A DNA stretch of 64,000 bases from Luteolibacter yonseiensis (GCF_016595465.1 NZ_JAENIK010000009.1:62001-126000); one strand, 5' to 3'. Counted from the first letter of the stretch, positions 1 through 9,294 are shown. The notes: generated by a model not told the origin, from the sequence alone. Translations and numbers: made by a program.

Positions 1-2
1 TC

Positions 3-695
3 GAGGAGCAGAAGATCTCCCTCGGCGTGCGCCAGCTCGACTCGAACCCATGGGACGAGATCGAACTCCGCTACCCGGTGGGCGCCACCATCAAGGGCCC
101 TGTCCGCAACCTCACCGCCTACGGTGCGTTCGTGGAACTGGAAGAAGGCATCGACGGCATGATCCACGTGTCCGACATGTCCTGGACCCGCAAGATCAAC
201 CACCCTTCCGAAGTTCTCAAGAAGAACGACGAAGTGGAAGCCGTGGTGCTCGCCATCGACAAGGCGAACCAGCGCGTCTCCCTCGGCATCAAGCAGACCG
301 AAGGCGACCCATGGAGCCTCATCGACAGCCGCTTCAAGGTCGGCGACCTCGTCAAGGGCACGGTTGCGAAGATCGCATCCTTCGGCGCGTTCGTCTCGCT
401 CGACGGTGACATCGACGGCCTCATCCACATCTCGCAGCTCAGCGAGGACCACGTGGAGAAGGTCAAGGACATCATCAAGGTCGGCGAGGAGATCGAAGCC
501 CGCGTCATCAAGGTGGACAAGGTCGAGCGCCGCATCGGTCTCTCGATCAAGGCCGTCAACTACTCCGACGAGCAGTTGAAGAAGGAAAGCGCCAGCTTCG
601 AGTCCCTCCGCCCATCCAGCGAGATGGTCGGCCTCGAGCAAGCGTTCAACCTCGCCGCCGCCGCCTCCGAAGACTGGAGCCCGGGTCAGGACTAA
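3..695 (+). CDS. rpsA: 30S ribosomal protein S1, C-terminal part (5' end outside window)
   Basis: The reading frame is open from the window edge, so the gene begins upstream. The visible 230 residues hold two complete S1 (OB-fold) RNA-binding domains plus the tail of a preceding one. Each complete domain shows the S1 pattern G-x-V-x-x-x-x-x-F-G-A-F-V-x-L, then D-G-x-I-H-I/V-S. Family knowledge: S1 binds mRNA on the 30S subunit and helps initiation on weak Shine-Dalgarno leaders, which fits this genome, where many starts lack an obvious SD. The acidic, Ala-rich tail after the last domain is typical of S1 ends. Two hairpins, the second a textbook terminator, follow the stop. Other multi-S1 proteins are possible, but the domain spacing and tail favour S1. 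Confidence 0.9.
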   Translation, partial: EEQKISLGVRQLDSNPWDEIELRYPVGATIKGPVRNLTAYGAFVELEEGIDGMIHVSDMSWTRKINHPSEVLKKNDEVEAVVLAIDKANQRVSLGIKQTEGDPWSLIDSRFKVGDLVKGTVAKIASFGAFVSLDGDIDGLIHISQLSEDHVEKVKDIIKVGEEIEARVIKVDKVERRIGLSIKAVNYSDEQLKKESASFESLRPSSEMVGLEQAFNLAAAASEDWSPGQD

Positions 696-703
696 TCAAA
701 ACC

Positions 704-766
704 GCGGCGGCCTCCGGGCCGCCGCGACACCTCAAGGCCGATCCGGGAAACCGGATCGGCTTTTTT
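704..766 (+). terminator. Tandem hairpins ending rpsA; second is a strong intrinsic terminator
   Basis: The first stem has 9-bp arms at 704-712 and 717-725 with a 4-nt loop. The second stem has perfect 10-bp arms at 737-746 and 751-760 with a GAAA loop, followed directly by six T residues (761-766). The second has every mark of a Rho-independent terminator for rpsA. Confidence 0.9.
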
Positions 767-822
767 GTTTCCCGACGGGAATCCGTTTACAAATCCCGCC
801 GATCCCTCCTAACATCGCGGCC

Positions 823-1026
823 ATGAAGAAACCCGTTCTCTGCTTCTGCGCCGCTCTCGCCATTTTCGCCCCTTCATGCGCGCCAAACGCCCGTGAAACG
901 GCGGAAGACCAGGCGAACAAGATGCGCCAGCACCGCATCGCGCCTTCCGAAGATGCCGTGGAAACCAAGCGCACGAGCGAGGGATATCCGCTGCCATCCG
1001 CGAGCGACAGCACGTGGCGGTTCTGA
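823..1026 (+). CDS. Small putative lipoprotein, 67 aa
   Basis: The 67-residue product begins with a basic, hydrophobic signal-like segment (MKKPVLCFCAALAIF) followed by A-P-S-C, a plausible lipobox with Cys19. The mature part is short, polar and charged, with no recognised domain. It is probably anchored in the outer or inner membrane by lipid, but its function is unknown. It starts 57 nt after the rpsA terminator, so it likely has its own promoter. The call rests on the signal sequence and the start context rather than on homology. Confidence 0.6.
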   Translation: MKKPVLCFCAALAIFAPSCAPNARETAEDQANKMRQHRIAPSEDAVETKRTSEGYPLPSASDSTWRF

Positions 1027-1136
1027 TCCCGGTCCGATCGCGATCGGTTGACACGCGTCGCTCCTTGTCCGCCGCACGATTGGCTGGCCAAACGCTCCTT
1101 TTTGATCGATACTTGTGCGCTGTCTGAAGCGCAGGC

Positions 1137-1577
1137 ATGGGAAATTCACCAGATCCATCGACCGACTTTATTCAAACCGGGGATGACCATCACTTCCGTC
1201 GGGAGGATCGGGTTTGCCGTTGGCAACGTATCTCAGGGCACATCGCGGAGCATCCCGAAGAACTTGCCATCGTTCTCGGCAATATCGACCGCTGGCTTGC
1301 GCTCGGCCGGGTTCACCCGGCTCCCCTGCATGAATGGCGGGAGCGCATTCACGCCGCGCGGCGTTCTCCAGACGAATTCCGTGCTTTCCTCGATTTTCTC
1401 TCGGCGCCGAATCACGACACGGAGCGGATCAAATCCTGCTCTCCATTTGTGGGGCTCACCAGCCATGCCGGTTCCATCAATAAGACGACGTGGGAATCTG
1501 AAACGGGTGCTCCTCCGTTTGTAATCCAGCCCTTCAGGGCGTCTTTCGGGCGCACGGAAGACGCCTTAAAAGGCTAA
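1137..1577 (+). CDS. Hypothetical protein, 146 aa
   Basis: No signal peptide or catalytic motif is visible. The central part (about residues 35-90) reads like a real soluble helical protein: N-I-D-R-W-L-A-L-G-R, then H-P-A-P-L-H-E-W, then a segment ending F-R-A-F-L-D-F-L. Both faces are amphipathic and Trp and Leu are well placed. An overlapping frame (1048-1524) is open but has shadow-like composition. The gene is convergent with the large secreted protein that ends at 1655. I do not recognise the family, and the start codon is uncertain because no clear ribosome-binding site precedes it. Confidence 0.6.
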   Translation: MGNSPDPSTDFIQTGDDHHFRREDRVCRWQRISGHIAEHPEELAIVLGNIDRWLALGRVHPAPLHEWRERIHAARRSPDEFRAFLDFLSAPNHDTERIKSCSPFVGLTSHAGSINKTTWESETGAPPFVIQPFRASFGRTEDALKG

Positions 1578-1654
1578 ACTACGTGCGGGAAATCTCTCGT
1601 AAGCATGCGCACCGGTAATTGAGAATCACGTTATTTGCTGGAACCGGTATCCGT

Positions 1655-4600
1655 TCATTCCCCGGAAGATCCGAGGTCCTTCAGCCACGTTTTCGCGTCG
1701 GTGGAGTAGACCGGCATGGGGATCAGCGAGAGAGCGGTGTCGATGGCCTCCCGACGCTGAGGCCCGGGCAGGTTGCGGATCTGGCCGGCGGCGAGATCCG
1801 TGAGTTGTTCCGCTAGAGGAGAACGGTGCTGTTTCTGGCCAAACGAGGTGGGATGGGCCGCGACGAAGCATGTCCACAGCCGTGCCCTGGCTGCGGGATC
1901 GGTCTCGGACCACAGTGCCGTGATCTCCCGGGCGACGTGGTAGCGTTGGCCGACGGGACTCTTGAACCCGCCTCCGTAGTAATCGGCGCCGTCACCGTCG
2001 CGGACGCCGGGACCTTCGGAGGCGAAGGCGGCGATGTCCGGCGCGAGGCTGCGGAGATCGTAGGCGAGGGCGTAAAGAAAGAGATCATTCATCGAGCCGT
2101 TGCTTTTGGTGAAGCGCGGACGGATGAAGTCGGCGAGAAGCCGGCTGCGGTCCGTCCGGTCTTTCGCCATCCGCACGATGGCTTCGAACCCCTCGGCCAG
2201 GGCGTCGTCCACGATGCCGGGGGTGGTGGTGATGAGTTTCAAATGGCCGGCGGTTCCGCCGGCTTGGGAAAGGGCGAGGACGGCGGAGGCCCGGGTGTTG
2301 GAGCCATATTCGCCCCGCTGGGGTTGTTTGATCTCCCGTACGAGGAGCTCGGTGAAATCGTCAAGCTGGGCGGGTGTCAGTGTGAGTCCGGCCAGTTCGG
2401 ACATCGCGCTGCCCCGCCGGTAGAGTTCGGCCTCCTTGTCCTTGATGAGGGAGATGAGGAGGGGGATGTCTCTGGCGATTTCGTCCGCTTCGTGCTCGCG
2501 ATGATAGGAGGTGATTTCAAGGATGAGGGCCTGGCGGTCGGCAGGAGATAGGTCTGCGATGACGCGCTTGGCGAAGGTAGGGGCTCCCGAGACCAGTGTT
2601 TGGAAAATCGTATTGCGGGATTTCTTGTCCGCCTTGTTGAACTTTCCGATCATGATTGCTGCCCACGCTTCGGGATTGTTCCTGAGAACTTGGTTGAGGG
2701 CCCAGCGGGAGTCCGGACCGTCCGCCGTGGCGGCTTTCGCCAGATTGGCGGGATCCCCTGCGAGGCGAAGCTGACGGATGACGCCCGTCAGTGGCTCCCT
2801 GAGTATGGCGGCGGGAAGGAATTTGCGCTTGTCGCCGAGTTTCCAGTAGCGTTCCTGCGCTTTTTCATCCTCAGGACTCTTCCCGTCAAACGGACTGCCG
2901 GAAGGGTCGTCCTGCACACGTTTCCGCAAGGCGTTGTATTCCTTGTCCTCATCGGTGACGGCGGGAAGGGCCGCGAGCAGGGTTTCCAGTGCGGGAAGAA
3001 GATCCGTGAGGGCTTCGTAGCCGGCCGCATAGGCCAGCCTTTCCAGCGCTTGGGGCGGGATGGGTGATCGGGCGTGTTGAGCAAGGATGGCGGCAAAGGA
3101 ATCCGACAGTTGCCGGCGGGCTTTGGCATCGACCCGTGGGGTGAGGCGATCCTTGGTCGAAGTGGCGAGGTTTTGGAAGCCGATGTCCGGTGCGGTTTTC
3201 CACCGGTCCCCGAGTTTCTCCGGGAGGCTTTCTCCGACCAGGAATCCGGAGAGATTGGTAAACACATTTCGTGTGTACCCTCCTCCCCAGTTCCCCGAAA
3301 TGGAAGACGCCGCCCAGACGGTGCCGCTGGCTATTTCACGAGGAGGCTGATCCGAATACAGGGTGAGGGTTCCGTGCCCGTCCGCCGTGGAGCTGACGTT
3401 GCCGTAGCCATCCCTCTCGCTTTTCCGGGGTGAAAACGTGCGGATGCGATCCAGCCAGAAAATGGTGTCCGCGAGGAACCGGGCTTCCTGGCTGGTGAGC
3501 TTGATGACGCGCACATTGTGCATCGGCTGGTCCGCCCAGGGATTCCGCCCGACCGCTCCGATGGTGTTGTAGCCGAAGACGATGAGGCTGGGGTCCTCCA
3601 CTCCGAAGTGCAGGGCGGTGAGGCTCGAGCTGAAACTATAACATCCGGACGACCCCCAATCATATACCAGCCATCCCGATGAGGGCGGCGCGATGCCATT
3701 GCGGTCATCCACGGCGAGCATCCATTTTTCACGGTGGGCGGGGATGCGGTTCTCCCCGGCAAGGGAGAGGGCCGCCTGTTTCGCGGGGAGATCCCAGAAT
3801 TTTTCCGGCAGACGGGTGGGGAATGAATCTTCGGGATAATAGTCATCCCGTCGTTTTTTCCCTAGGAAAAACGCCGCGGTTTCCGTGGTGGGACGATCTT
3901 TGAATGAAGTGAAAGTATAAGGGAGCTGGTTTGAAACGGGAGGAGGTGTTTTTTCCGGGTCCTCGTCCGATGGCTCTTCGTTGACAGGATAGCCAAGCCC
4001 TCCTGCCTTGGCGATGGATGCGAGCGTTTCGCCCGGCTTGACGACACGGATGTGAGACCGGGCGGGGATGTCTCCCGCCGAATAACGTTTTGCCTCCGCA
4101 TCCCAACGGAAGGTGAACCGGCGCTGCTCCCGTGGATCGGTGGCGCCCTCGGGTCCGAAGCCGATTTCAGCAATGCCATCCTTGTCATCGTCGAAACAGG
4201 TGAAGGCCCATTCATTCCCATCGTCGGCGGATTTCGGATGCCAGTTGAAAATGACTTCAAGCAGGGTGCGGGGCGTGGCTTCGAGGGTTCTCAGTTCGAA
4301 CACCGAGACGGAATCATTCTTCGCTCCGTCGACCGAATGGCTCGAGGCATCCGCCCGGTCCAGGATGCCATCCTTGTCGAAGTCGAAATAATAGCCCTCG
4401 CTGGTGTAATCGTCTCCATCGAAGGGACGGATCTCCCCACCCTTGGAATTGAAAATCATCAGGACCGCGTCACGCACCGGATCAAGGTCAGGTGTGGTCC
4501 GGAACGGAGCGGGATTCGCGACGATGGAGAAGAGCTCTTCCGGTTTCTCCGTCTCATATTCACCATCGATGATCGACCCGACGGATGATTGATACTCCCG

Positions 4601-4819
4601 GGAGGCGGTGAGCACCAACAGGGGGGCGGCACCGTTTTTCTGTGGTGCGGTGAGAAGCCTTGTTTCAGTGAGAATATAAGATTCGGAGTCGGTTTTCGTC
4701 AGCCGGATGACTTCCGCCTCGCGTTTGGAAGGATCGCGCAATTTCGCCAGATCCGCGGTTTCGAGGGACTCCGCGTGGGCTGCTACGGAAGCGAGCACGA
4801 GGGCGACGAGAGGTTTCAT
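1655..4819 (-). CDS. Large secreted hypothetical protein, 1054 aa
   Basis: A cleavable signal peptide (about residues 1-16, ending A-H-A) points to export. Two D-x-D-x-D-G-type calcium-loop-like motifs occur near residues 146-157 and 210-216. A LysM-like start (V-V-K-P-G-E-T-L-A-S-I-A) lies near 259-270, which would suit peptidoglycan binding. After that comes a Pro-rich linker, a Trp/Tyr-rich middle domain (about 310-560) and a long helical C-terminal half with Ala/Leu-rich repeats, possibly HEAT-like (about 640-1040). No catalytic motif was recognised. It is a single-gene unit between the convergent gene ending at 1577 and rpiB. Export is likely; the role is unknown. Confidence 0.75.
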   Translation of the reverse strand: MKPLVALVLASVAAHAESLETADLAKLRDPSKREAEVIRLTKTDSESYILTETRLLTAPQKNGAAPLLVLTASREYQSSVGSIIDGEYETEKPEELFSIVANPAPFRTTPDLDPVRDAVLMIFNSKGGEIRPFDGDDYTSEGYYFDFDKDGILDRADASSHSVDGAKNDSVSVFELRTLEATPRTLLEVIFNWHPKSADDGNEWAFTCFDDDKDGIAEIGFGPEGATDPREQRRFTFRWDAEAKRYSAGDIPARSHIRVVKPGETLASIAKAGGLGYPVNEEPSDEDPEKTPPPVSNQLPYTFTSFKDRPTTETAAFFLGKKRRDDYYPEDSFPTRLPEKFWDLPAKQAALSLAGENRIPAHREKWMLAVDDRNGIAPPSSGWLVYDWGSSGCYSFSSSLTALHFGVEDPSLIVFGYNTIGAVGRNPWADQPMHNVRVIKLTSQEARFLADTIFWLDRIRTFSPRKSERDGYGNVSSTADGHGTLTLYSDQPPREIASGTVWAASSISGNWGGGYTRNVFTNLSGFLVGESLPEKLGDRWKTAPDIGFQNLATSTKDRLTPRVDAKARRQLSDSFAAILAQHARSPIPPQALERLAYAAGYEALTDLLPALETLLAALPAVTDEDKEYNALRKRVQDDPSGSPFDGKSPEDEKAQERYWKLGDKRKFLPAAILREPLTGVIRQLRLAGDPANLAKAATADGPDSRWALNQVLRNNPEAWAAIMIGKFNKADKKSRNTIFQTLVSGAPTFAKRVIADLSPADRQALILEITSYHREHEADEIARDIPLLISLIKDKEAELYRRGSAMSELAGLTLTPAQLDDFTELLVREIKQPQRGEYGSNTRASAVLALSQAGGTAGHLKLITTTPGIVDDALAEGFEAIVRMAKDRTDRSRLLADFIRPRFTKSNGSMNDLFLYALAYDLRSLAPDIAAFASEGPGVRDGDGADYYGGGFKSPVGQRYHVAREITALWSETDPAARARLWTCFVAAHPTSFGQKQHRSPLAEQLTDLAAGQIRNLPGPQRREAIDTALSLIPMPVYSTDAKTWLKDLGSSGE

Positions 4820-4914
4820 ATGAAATAAGAAAACCGCTGTGGGGATTTATGGGAAGTGAAACCTTGAAAGGCTTGGAGTCCGTGGTCGCAAGACGCGCCT
4901 TCACATTCCCATGA

Positions 4915-5343
4915 TCATTCATCGATCGCCCGGATGCGGTCCACGTGGCGACCGCCTTCGAATCCGGTTGTTAGAAAAGTGTCCACGATGGCGAGCGCGG
5001 TGGGCAGGTCCATCATGCGTTCGCCGAGGGAGAGCACGTTCGCGTCGTTGTGGAGGCGGGTGAGTCTGGCGGATTCGATGTTCCAGCAGAGGCCGCAGCG
5101 CACGCCCTTCGTCCGGTTCGCGGTGATGGCTTCGCCATTTCCCGAGCCTCCCAGCACGATGCCGCGTTCGTACTGCCCGGCCGCCACCGCCTCGGCGACG
5201 GGCCGGATGTAGGTGACATAGGAAACGGATGCCTCGGAGTCCGTGCCGAAGTCGGTGACATCATGGCCGGTGGATTGCAGGTGCGCGATGATTTCCTGCT
5301 TGTAGCGGAACCCGGCGTGGTCGGAGCCGATTGCGATTTTCAT
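4915..5343 (-). CDS. rpiB: Ribose-5-phosphate isomerase B (mycobacterial-type active site)
   Basis: This is a 142-residue RpiB/LacA-LacB family protein that interconverts ribose 5-phosphate and ribulose 5-phosphate in the pentose phosphate pathway. Visible signatures are the N-terminal G-S-D-H-A-G-F motif and, near residue 65, G-G-S-G-N-G-E in place of the C-G-T-G-x-G seen in E. coli RpiB. The catalytic base Cys is therefore absent and Glu71 sits where mycobacterial RpiB uses a glutamate. The C-terminal region S-A-R-L-T-R-L-H-N-D-A-N is also family-typical. The gene lies 18 nt after the histidine phosphatase gene on the same strand, so the two are likely co-transcribed. Sugar specificity beyond ribose cannot be judged from sequence. 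Confidence 0.9.
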   Translation of the reverse strand: MKIAIGSDHAGFRYKQEIIAHLQSTGHDVTDFGTDSEASVSYVTYIRPVAEAVAAGQYERGIVLGGSGNGEAITANRTKGVRCGLCWNIESARLTRLHNDANVLSLGERMMDLPTALAIVDTFLTTGFEGGRHVDRIRAIDE

Positions 5344-5361
5344 AAGACGATTTGATAAGTT

Positions 5362-6045
5362 TCAATGGGTCCACCATTTCGAGAGACATTTCTCGGTCGG
5401 TTGTGGCAGGGCTTGGCCGGTGGCCGAGTAGTGGGAGGTGTCGTTGAACAACATCAGCCGCGCGCGGACAGGACCCTTGAAGTCCACGATGTTGAGAGCG
5501 GCGGGATCCTGGTCGAGATTGTCACGGTAGCGGCGCGGATCGAAGCCTAACAAGGAACTCAGCAGCAGGCGGATGGTGGCCTTGTGGGAAACCACGATCA
5601 CCGAACCTCCTTCGTGGTGGCGGACGATTTCGATGAGGGCGGGCAGCGCCCGGGCCGTCACCTCCAGGCCGCTCTCGCCGCCTTCCGGCGCGAAGGTGTA
5701 GGGATCTTCCTCCCACGCGGCGGCTTCGGCCGGATACTTTTCCTCCACCTCATGGCGGGTGAGTTGTTCCCAGTGCCCGTGGGAAATCTCGCGCAGTCCG
5801 TCGCGCGGCTGGATCTCCATGTGATGGGGGGCTGCCAGGATGCGCGCCGTTTCCATCGTCCGGCCGAGGGGAGAGGCATAGACGGCGGCGATCGGGATTC
5901 CCGCCAGCCGGTCCGCCAACCGCCCCGCCTGCCGGCGTCCCTCGTCCGAGAGTCGCACGTCGGTGGCTCCTGCGAAACGATCCTCCGCCGTGAGGGTGGT
6001 CGCTCCGTGGCGGATCAGGAAAATGCGGGTCTGTGGCATCGGCAT
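5362..6045 (-). CDS. Histidine phosphatase family protein (phosphoglycerate mutase-like)
   Basis: The 227-residue product carries the branch-1 histidine phosphatase signature L-I-R-H-G-A-T close to the N-terminus. The second catalytic His follows in V-S-H-K-A-T-I, and A-S-P-L-G-R-x-x-x-T-A is present between them. Family members dephosphorylate sugar phosphates, alpha-ribazole phosphate or phosphoserine, or act as cofactor-dependent phosphoglycerate mutases; the sequence does not decide which. The frame stays open upstream to 6318, but that start would run through the divergent gene at 6191. The ATG at 6045, about ten residues before the R-H-G motif, is therefore preferred. It is followed by rpiB after 18 nt, hinting at a sugar-phosphate role. 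Confidence 0.85.
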   Translation of the reverse strand: MPMPQTRIFLIRHGATTLTAEDRFAGATDVRLSDEGRRQAGRLADRLAGIPIAAVYASPLGRTMETARILAAPHHMEIQPRDGLREISHGHWEQLTRHEVEEKYPAEAAAWEEDPYTFAPEGGESGLEVTARALPALIEIVRHHEGGSVIVVSHKATIRLLLSSLLGFDPRRYRDNLDQDPAALNIVDFKGPVRARLMLFNDTSHYSATGQALPQPTEKCLSKWWTH

Positions 6046-6190
6046 GGGATGGGGAAAGGATCGGACGGCGGAAGCTTTAACACAATCCATGCCGGACCGC
6101 AGTGTGAAATCCTCGGAAGGCTCGAATTCCCGACGGCGTTTCATCGCGAGCGGAACGGTGGCTTGCCCATGAGCGGGCGGGCCCGTTAGA

Positions 6191-7711
6191 ATGGAACCGC
6201 CAAGCCTCACTCCTGCCGTGAAACCCTTCCTCGTCTTATGCCTGTTTCTCGCCGCATGCGCTCCCGCGCGTCTGGAACGCCTGTCCGACCGGAACAACCG
6301 TTCATCCTTTGTCAGCACGGATCTCGCCCGTGCGTTCGATGGTGCCGACGATGAAGCCGCCAGCCGCAGCCTTGGGAAATGGATCGCGCGAAACGCCCGT
6401 GGCGGCGCGGCGGATTCCGTGCCCGGCTACCATGTCACATGGCATCCCGGCGGCCCCGGCATTTTCGCGCCGGATTATTTCGACCGGATCGAACCCGCGT
6501 CGCGCTACGAGGTCAACGGGCTGAAGCACCACCGGGTCGATGGCATCGGCGTGGCGCTCGCCGGTTTCCGTGAAAACCGCGGCCGGACCGCGGTCGAGAA
6601 ATGGTATCCGCCGGAAGGCATCACCCGCGCGGTCACCGCCGTGGCGATTCCCGGACCGTCGCGGAACGGCGTGCGGTCCGTGGAGATCCGCCTGATCGAC
6701 CGCATGCGGACCGAGACCTTTGGGAAAAACCGCGCGACCCTCGCAACGGATTTCACCGTGCCATTCACCACGCTGCTGGAGAAAACCGGGCCGCTGCAAA
6801 CCTCCGGCTTCACCTCCATGGTGCGGATGAAATCCGGCCGCGATCCCGGCTTCGCACTGATGGAACCCTATGATCCGAGCCGCACCCCGCTCATCCTCAT
6901 CCACGGTCTGTTTTCCACTCCGCTCGCCTGGGCGGAACTGACGAACGAACTCTGGGCCGTGCCCGCCGTACGCAGGCGCTACCAGGTCTGGCACTACCTC
7001 TATCCGACCAATCCGCCCGCGCTTTACTCCGCCCGGGTCATGCGCGGCCAGCTCGACGAACTCCGCCATTTCCTCGATCCCGATGGCAGCGATCCCGCGA
7101 TGAAGCGCAGCGTGGTCGTCAGCCACAGCATGGGGGGACTGCTCGCGAAGACGCTGGCGGTGGAGCCGAAGGACGCCTTCTGGGATGCTGTTTTCACCCG
7201 CCCCCTGTCGTCGCTGGATGTCACGCCCGCCGAGCACAAGACCTTGGAAGAAGCGTTCTACTGGAAACCGCGCGGCAATGTGGACCGCATCATCTTCTGC
7301 TCCGTGCCGTTCCGTGGCAGCAAGCTGGCCAGCTCGTGGATCGGCAAGGTGGGCGGTCGTCTTGTCGCTCCGAGTCCCAAGTTCCAGGACTTTTTCCGTC
7401 AGGTGGAGAAGAAGAACCCCGGAATGCTCCAGCCGGATTACGCATCCCTCACGAAAGGGCGGGTCAGCAGTGTCACCGCGCTCGCCCCGCACCAGCGGTC
7501 GATGGAAATCCTCGACCAGCTCCCGCTCACCCGCGGCACCTCCGCGCACATCATCACCGGCTCCATGGACTGGATCGTCCACCGCTCCAGCGCCACCGTC
7601 GCCGATGCGGAGTCGAATATCGAGGTTCCCGCCGGGCACGGATCGTTCCATCACCCGAAGGCGGTGGATGAGATCTTGAGGATTCTGGAATTGCCGGACG
7701 CGCGACCCTAG
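6191..7711 (+). CDS. Alpha/beta hydrolase lipoprotein
   Basis: The signal segment ends in a lipobox (F-L-A-A-C), so the 506-residue protein is probably a lipoprotein. A GTG at 6218 would give a more standard short signal and is an alternative start. The C-terminal half is an alpha/beta hydrolase: an oxyanion-loop motif L-I-H-G-L-F, a nucleophile elbow S-H-S-M-G-G (Ser313), then a candidate acid Asp (G-S-M-D-W) and a late His in P-A-G-H-G-S-F. The set resembles serine esterases or lipases of the PGAP1/lipase type. The N-terminal 190 residues are of unknown fold. The stop overlaps that of the convergent lyase gene. Substrate is unknown; an ester or lipid is inferred. Confidence 0.8.
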   Translation: MEPPSLTPAVKPFLVLCLFLAACAPARLERLSDRNNRSSFVSTDLARAFDGADDEAASRSLGKWIARNARGGAADSVPGYHVTWHPGGPGIFAPDYFDRIEPASRYEVNGLKHHRVDGIGVALAGFRENRGRTAVEKWYPPEGITRAVTAVAIPGPSRNGVRSVEIRLIDRMRTETFGKNRATLATDFTVPFTTLLEKTGPLQTSGFTSMVRMKSGRDPGFALMEPYDPSRTPLILIHGLFSTPLAWAELTNELWAVPAVRRRYQVWHYLYPTNPPALYSARVMRGQLDELRHFLDPDGSDPAMKRSVVVSHSMGGLLAKTLAVEPKDAFWDAVFTRPLSSLDVTPAEHKTLEEAFYWKPRGNVDRIIFCSVPFRGSKLASSWIGKVGGRLVAPSPKFQDFFRQVEKKNPGMLQPDYASLTKGRVSSVTALAPHQRSMEILDQLPLTRGTSAHIITGSMDWIVHRSSATVADAESNIEVPAGHGSFHHPKAVDEILRILELPDARP

Positions 7712-9294
7712 TCCCGCAGGCCGATGTAATCAAAAACGAACGCGTTGCTCAGGAATTTCCCCGCTCCCGATCCGCTGCGGTTGTCGATGACCAGGGTGTT
7801 CGTCCCCACCTTGAACGCTGATTTCGGGATGCGGTAGGTGAACACTTTTCCGTATCCGCGGTAGATCCCGAAGGTGATGCTGCGGCTGTCGTAGGACGGA
7901 GGGGCTCCGGGATCGCGGTTGCTCCATTGGTCGTTCACGCGGACCATCGGTCGCGAGCCGTATTGGGAAACGGTGATGCCGATCTCCAGATCCCGGTCCT
8001 TGATCTCCTTGTCCGCAAGCTTGAAGACGATGCGGTTGCCCGCATTCACATCGCCCCACTGCGCGGCGGGGAACTCCGTGAGATTTGAGGGGATCCGGTC
8101 GCGGATGGCGAAGGTCACCGGTCCCCATGGGGCGAGCCGCTTGTCGGAGGGATGCATGTCGGTCATCTTGTCCGCGTTGCGGAATCCCGACGGAGTGCCG
8201 TCCGGCAGCCCGAGACGCCAGAGGTAGGCGGGGAGTCCCGGATCGGCGAGTGTGGTGGCGATGGCATCCGTGCCGACGGCGATGTCGCCGTCCGCCACCG
8301 GGAGTTCCCCCCGCATCAGATAGATCCGGTAGCTTCCCGGCTTGATGGCGGTGGTGGTGAATTTCCCGTCGGGCGTGACCCGCGTCCAGTATTGGGCGGA
8401 TCTGTTGGACAGATAGACGGTGTAGGGCACCCCGGGGATCCGGCCGGTGGCGGTGCCGGAGACGCGTCCGCGTTCGGAAACCCAGCCCTTGAGTCCGAGG
8501 TCCTTCATCCAGCCCATCGCCGGCATCCGGGGGGGCGGCCCTGCGGTGAAACAAAGCGCGTAGGGGCCGTGCAACTGGTTTTTCCGGAACGGCTCCATCT
8601 GCGCGTGGCCGGAGAACATGTAGAAGTAGATTTCCTCCGTATCTCCCGCGGTCTGGCTGTTGATGTCCCGGAAGAACGGCCCGCCTGACGAGCTTTCATA
8701 GGAACCGATGGCGAAATACGCGCCGATGCCGGACCCGCGCGAACCATGGATGGCGTCGTCGATGAATGGCACGCCGGAGTAATACTTCGAGGTCGTGCGG
8801 CCGTCCTTTTGAATGAAGATGTCCTTGGACTCGATGGCTTTTCCCGACGCGTCGTCGCCGGGGCGGTCGAGGTTGCCCTTGTCGAGCACGTCCGAATCCA
8901 GCCGGGCGATGAACCGCATTTCGCCGGGATGGGGGCAGTCCGCCGCCCATGTGGCCATGAAGACGTCGGGCTCGCCCTTTTTGAAGGCGTAGTAGTGGGT
9001 GACGAGCGGGCTGTCTACGGTGACGAGGATGTGGTCGTCGCCACTCTGTTTCGCGGTGACGGTGGATTTTCCAAACCCCGAGTTGATGTGCGAGCCGCGC
9101 GGGTTCGTCTGGAGCTGGGTGCCTTTGACGAGGATGGACTGGAGATTGCCGCTGGCCTTGTTGACCTGGACCACGACGGGAGGCTTGGAGTCGCAATCGA
9201 TGGTGAAATATTTCCCATCGTCCTTCAGCGAGAATTCCGCGTTTGCCAGTTGGGCGAGCAAGAGCAGGGCCGGGAGTGGTTGGAAACACGTCAC
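7708..9294 (-). CDS. Secreted rhamnogalacturonan lyase-like protein (PL4 type)
   Basis: The 528-residue protein has a signal peptide (about 1-19, ending A-N-A) and appears to follow the three-domain layout of polysaccharide lyase family 4: an N-terminal beta-sandwich (about 20-265), a fibronectin-III-like domain (about 268-345, with the G-R-V-S-G-T-A-T-G-R start) and a C-terminal carbohydrate-binding jelly roll (about 350-528) ending F-V-F-D-Y-I-G-L. Family PL4 enzymes cleave the rhamnose-galacturonate backbone of pectin by beta-elimination outside the cell. No other pectin gene lies nearby. The start is GTG. Assignment is from overall domain order and motif resemblance; the catalytic Lys/His pair was not aligned. 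Confidence 0.75.
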   Translation of the reverse strand: MTCFQPLPALLLLAQLANAEFSLKDDGKYFTIDCDSKPPVVVQVNKASGNLQSILVKGTQLQTNPRGSHINSGFGKSTVTAKQSGDDHILVTVDSPLVTHYYAFKKGEPDVFMATWAADCPHPGEMRFIARLDSDVLDKGNLDRPGDDASGKAIESKDIFIQKDGRTTSKYYSGVPFIDDAIHGSRGSGIGAYFAIGSYESSSGGPFFRDINSQTAGDTEEIYFYMFSGHAQMEPFRKNQLHGPYALCFTAGPPPRMPAMGWMKDLGLKGWVSERGRVSGTATGRIPGVPYTVYLSNRSAQYWTRVTPDGKFTTTAIKPGSYRIYLMRGELPVADGDIAVGTDAIATTLADPGLPAYLWRLGLPDGTPSGFRNADKMTDMHPSDKRLAPWGPVTFAIRDRIPSNLTEFPAAQWGDVNAGNRIVFKLADKEIKDRDLEIGITVSQYGSRPMVRVNDQWSNRDPGAPPSYDSRSITFGIYRGYGKVFTYRIPKSAFKVGTNTLVIDNRSGSGAGKFLSNAFVFDYIGLRD

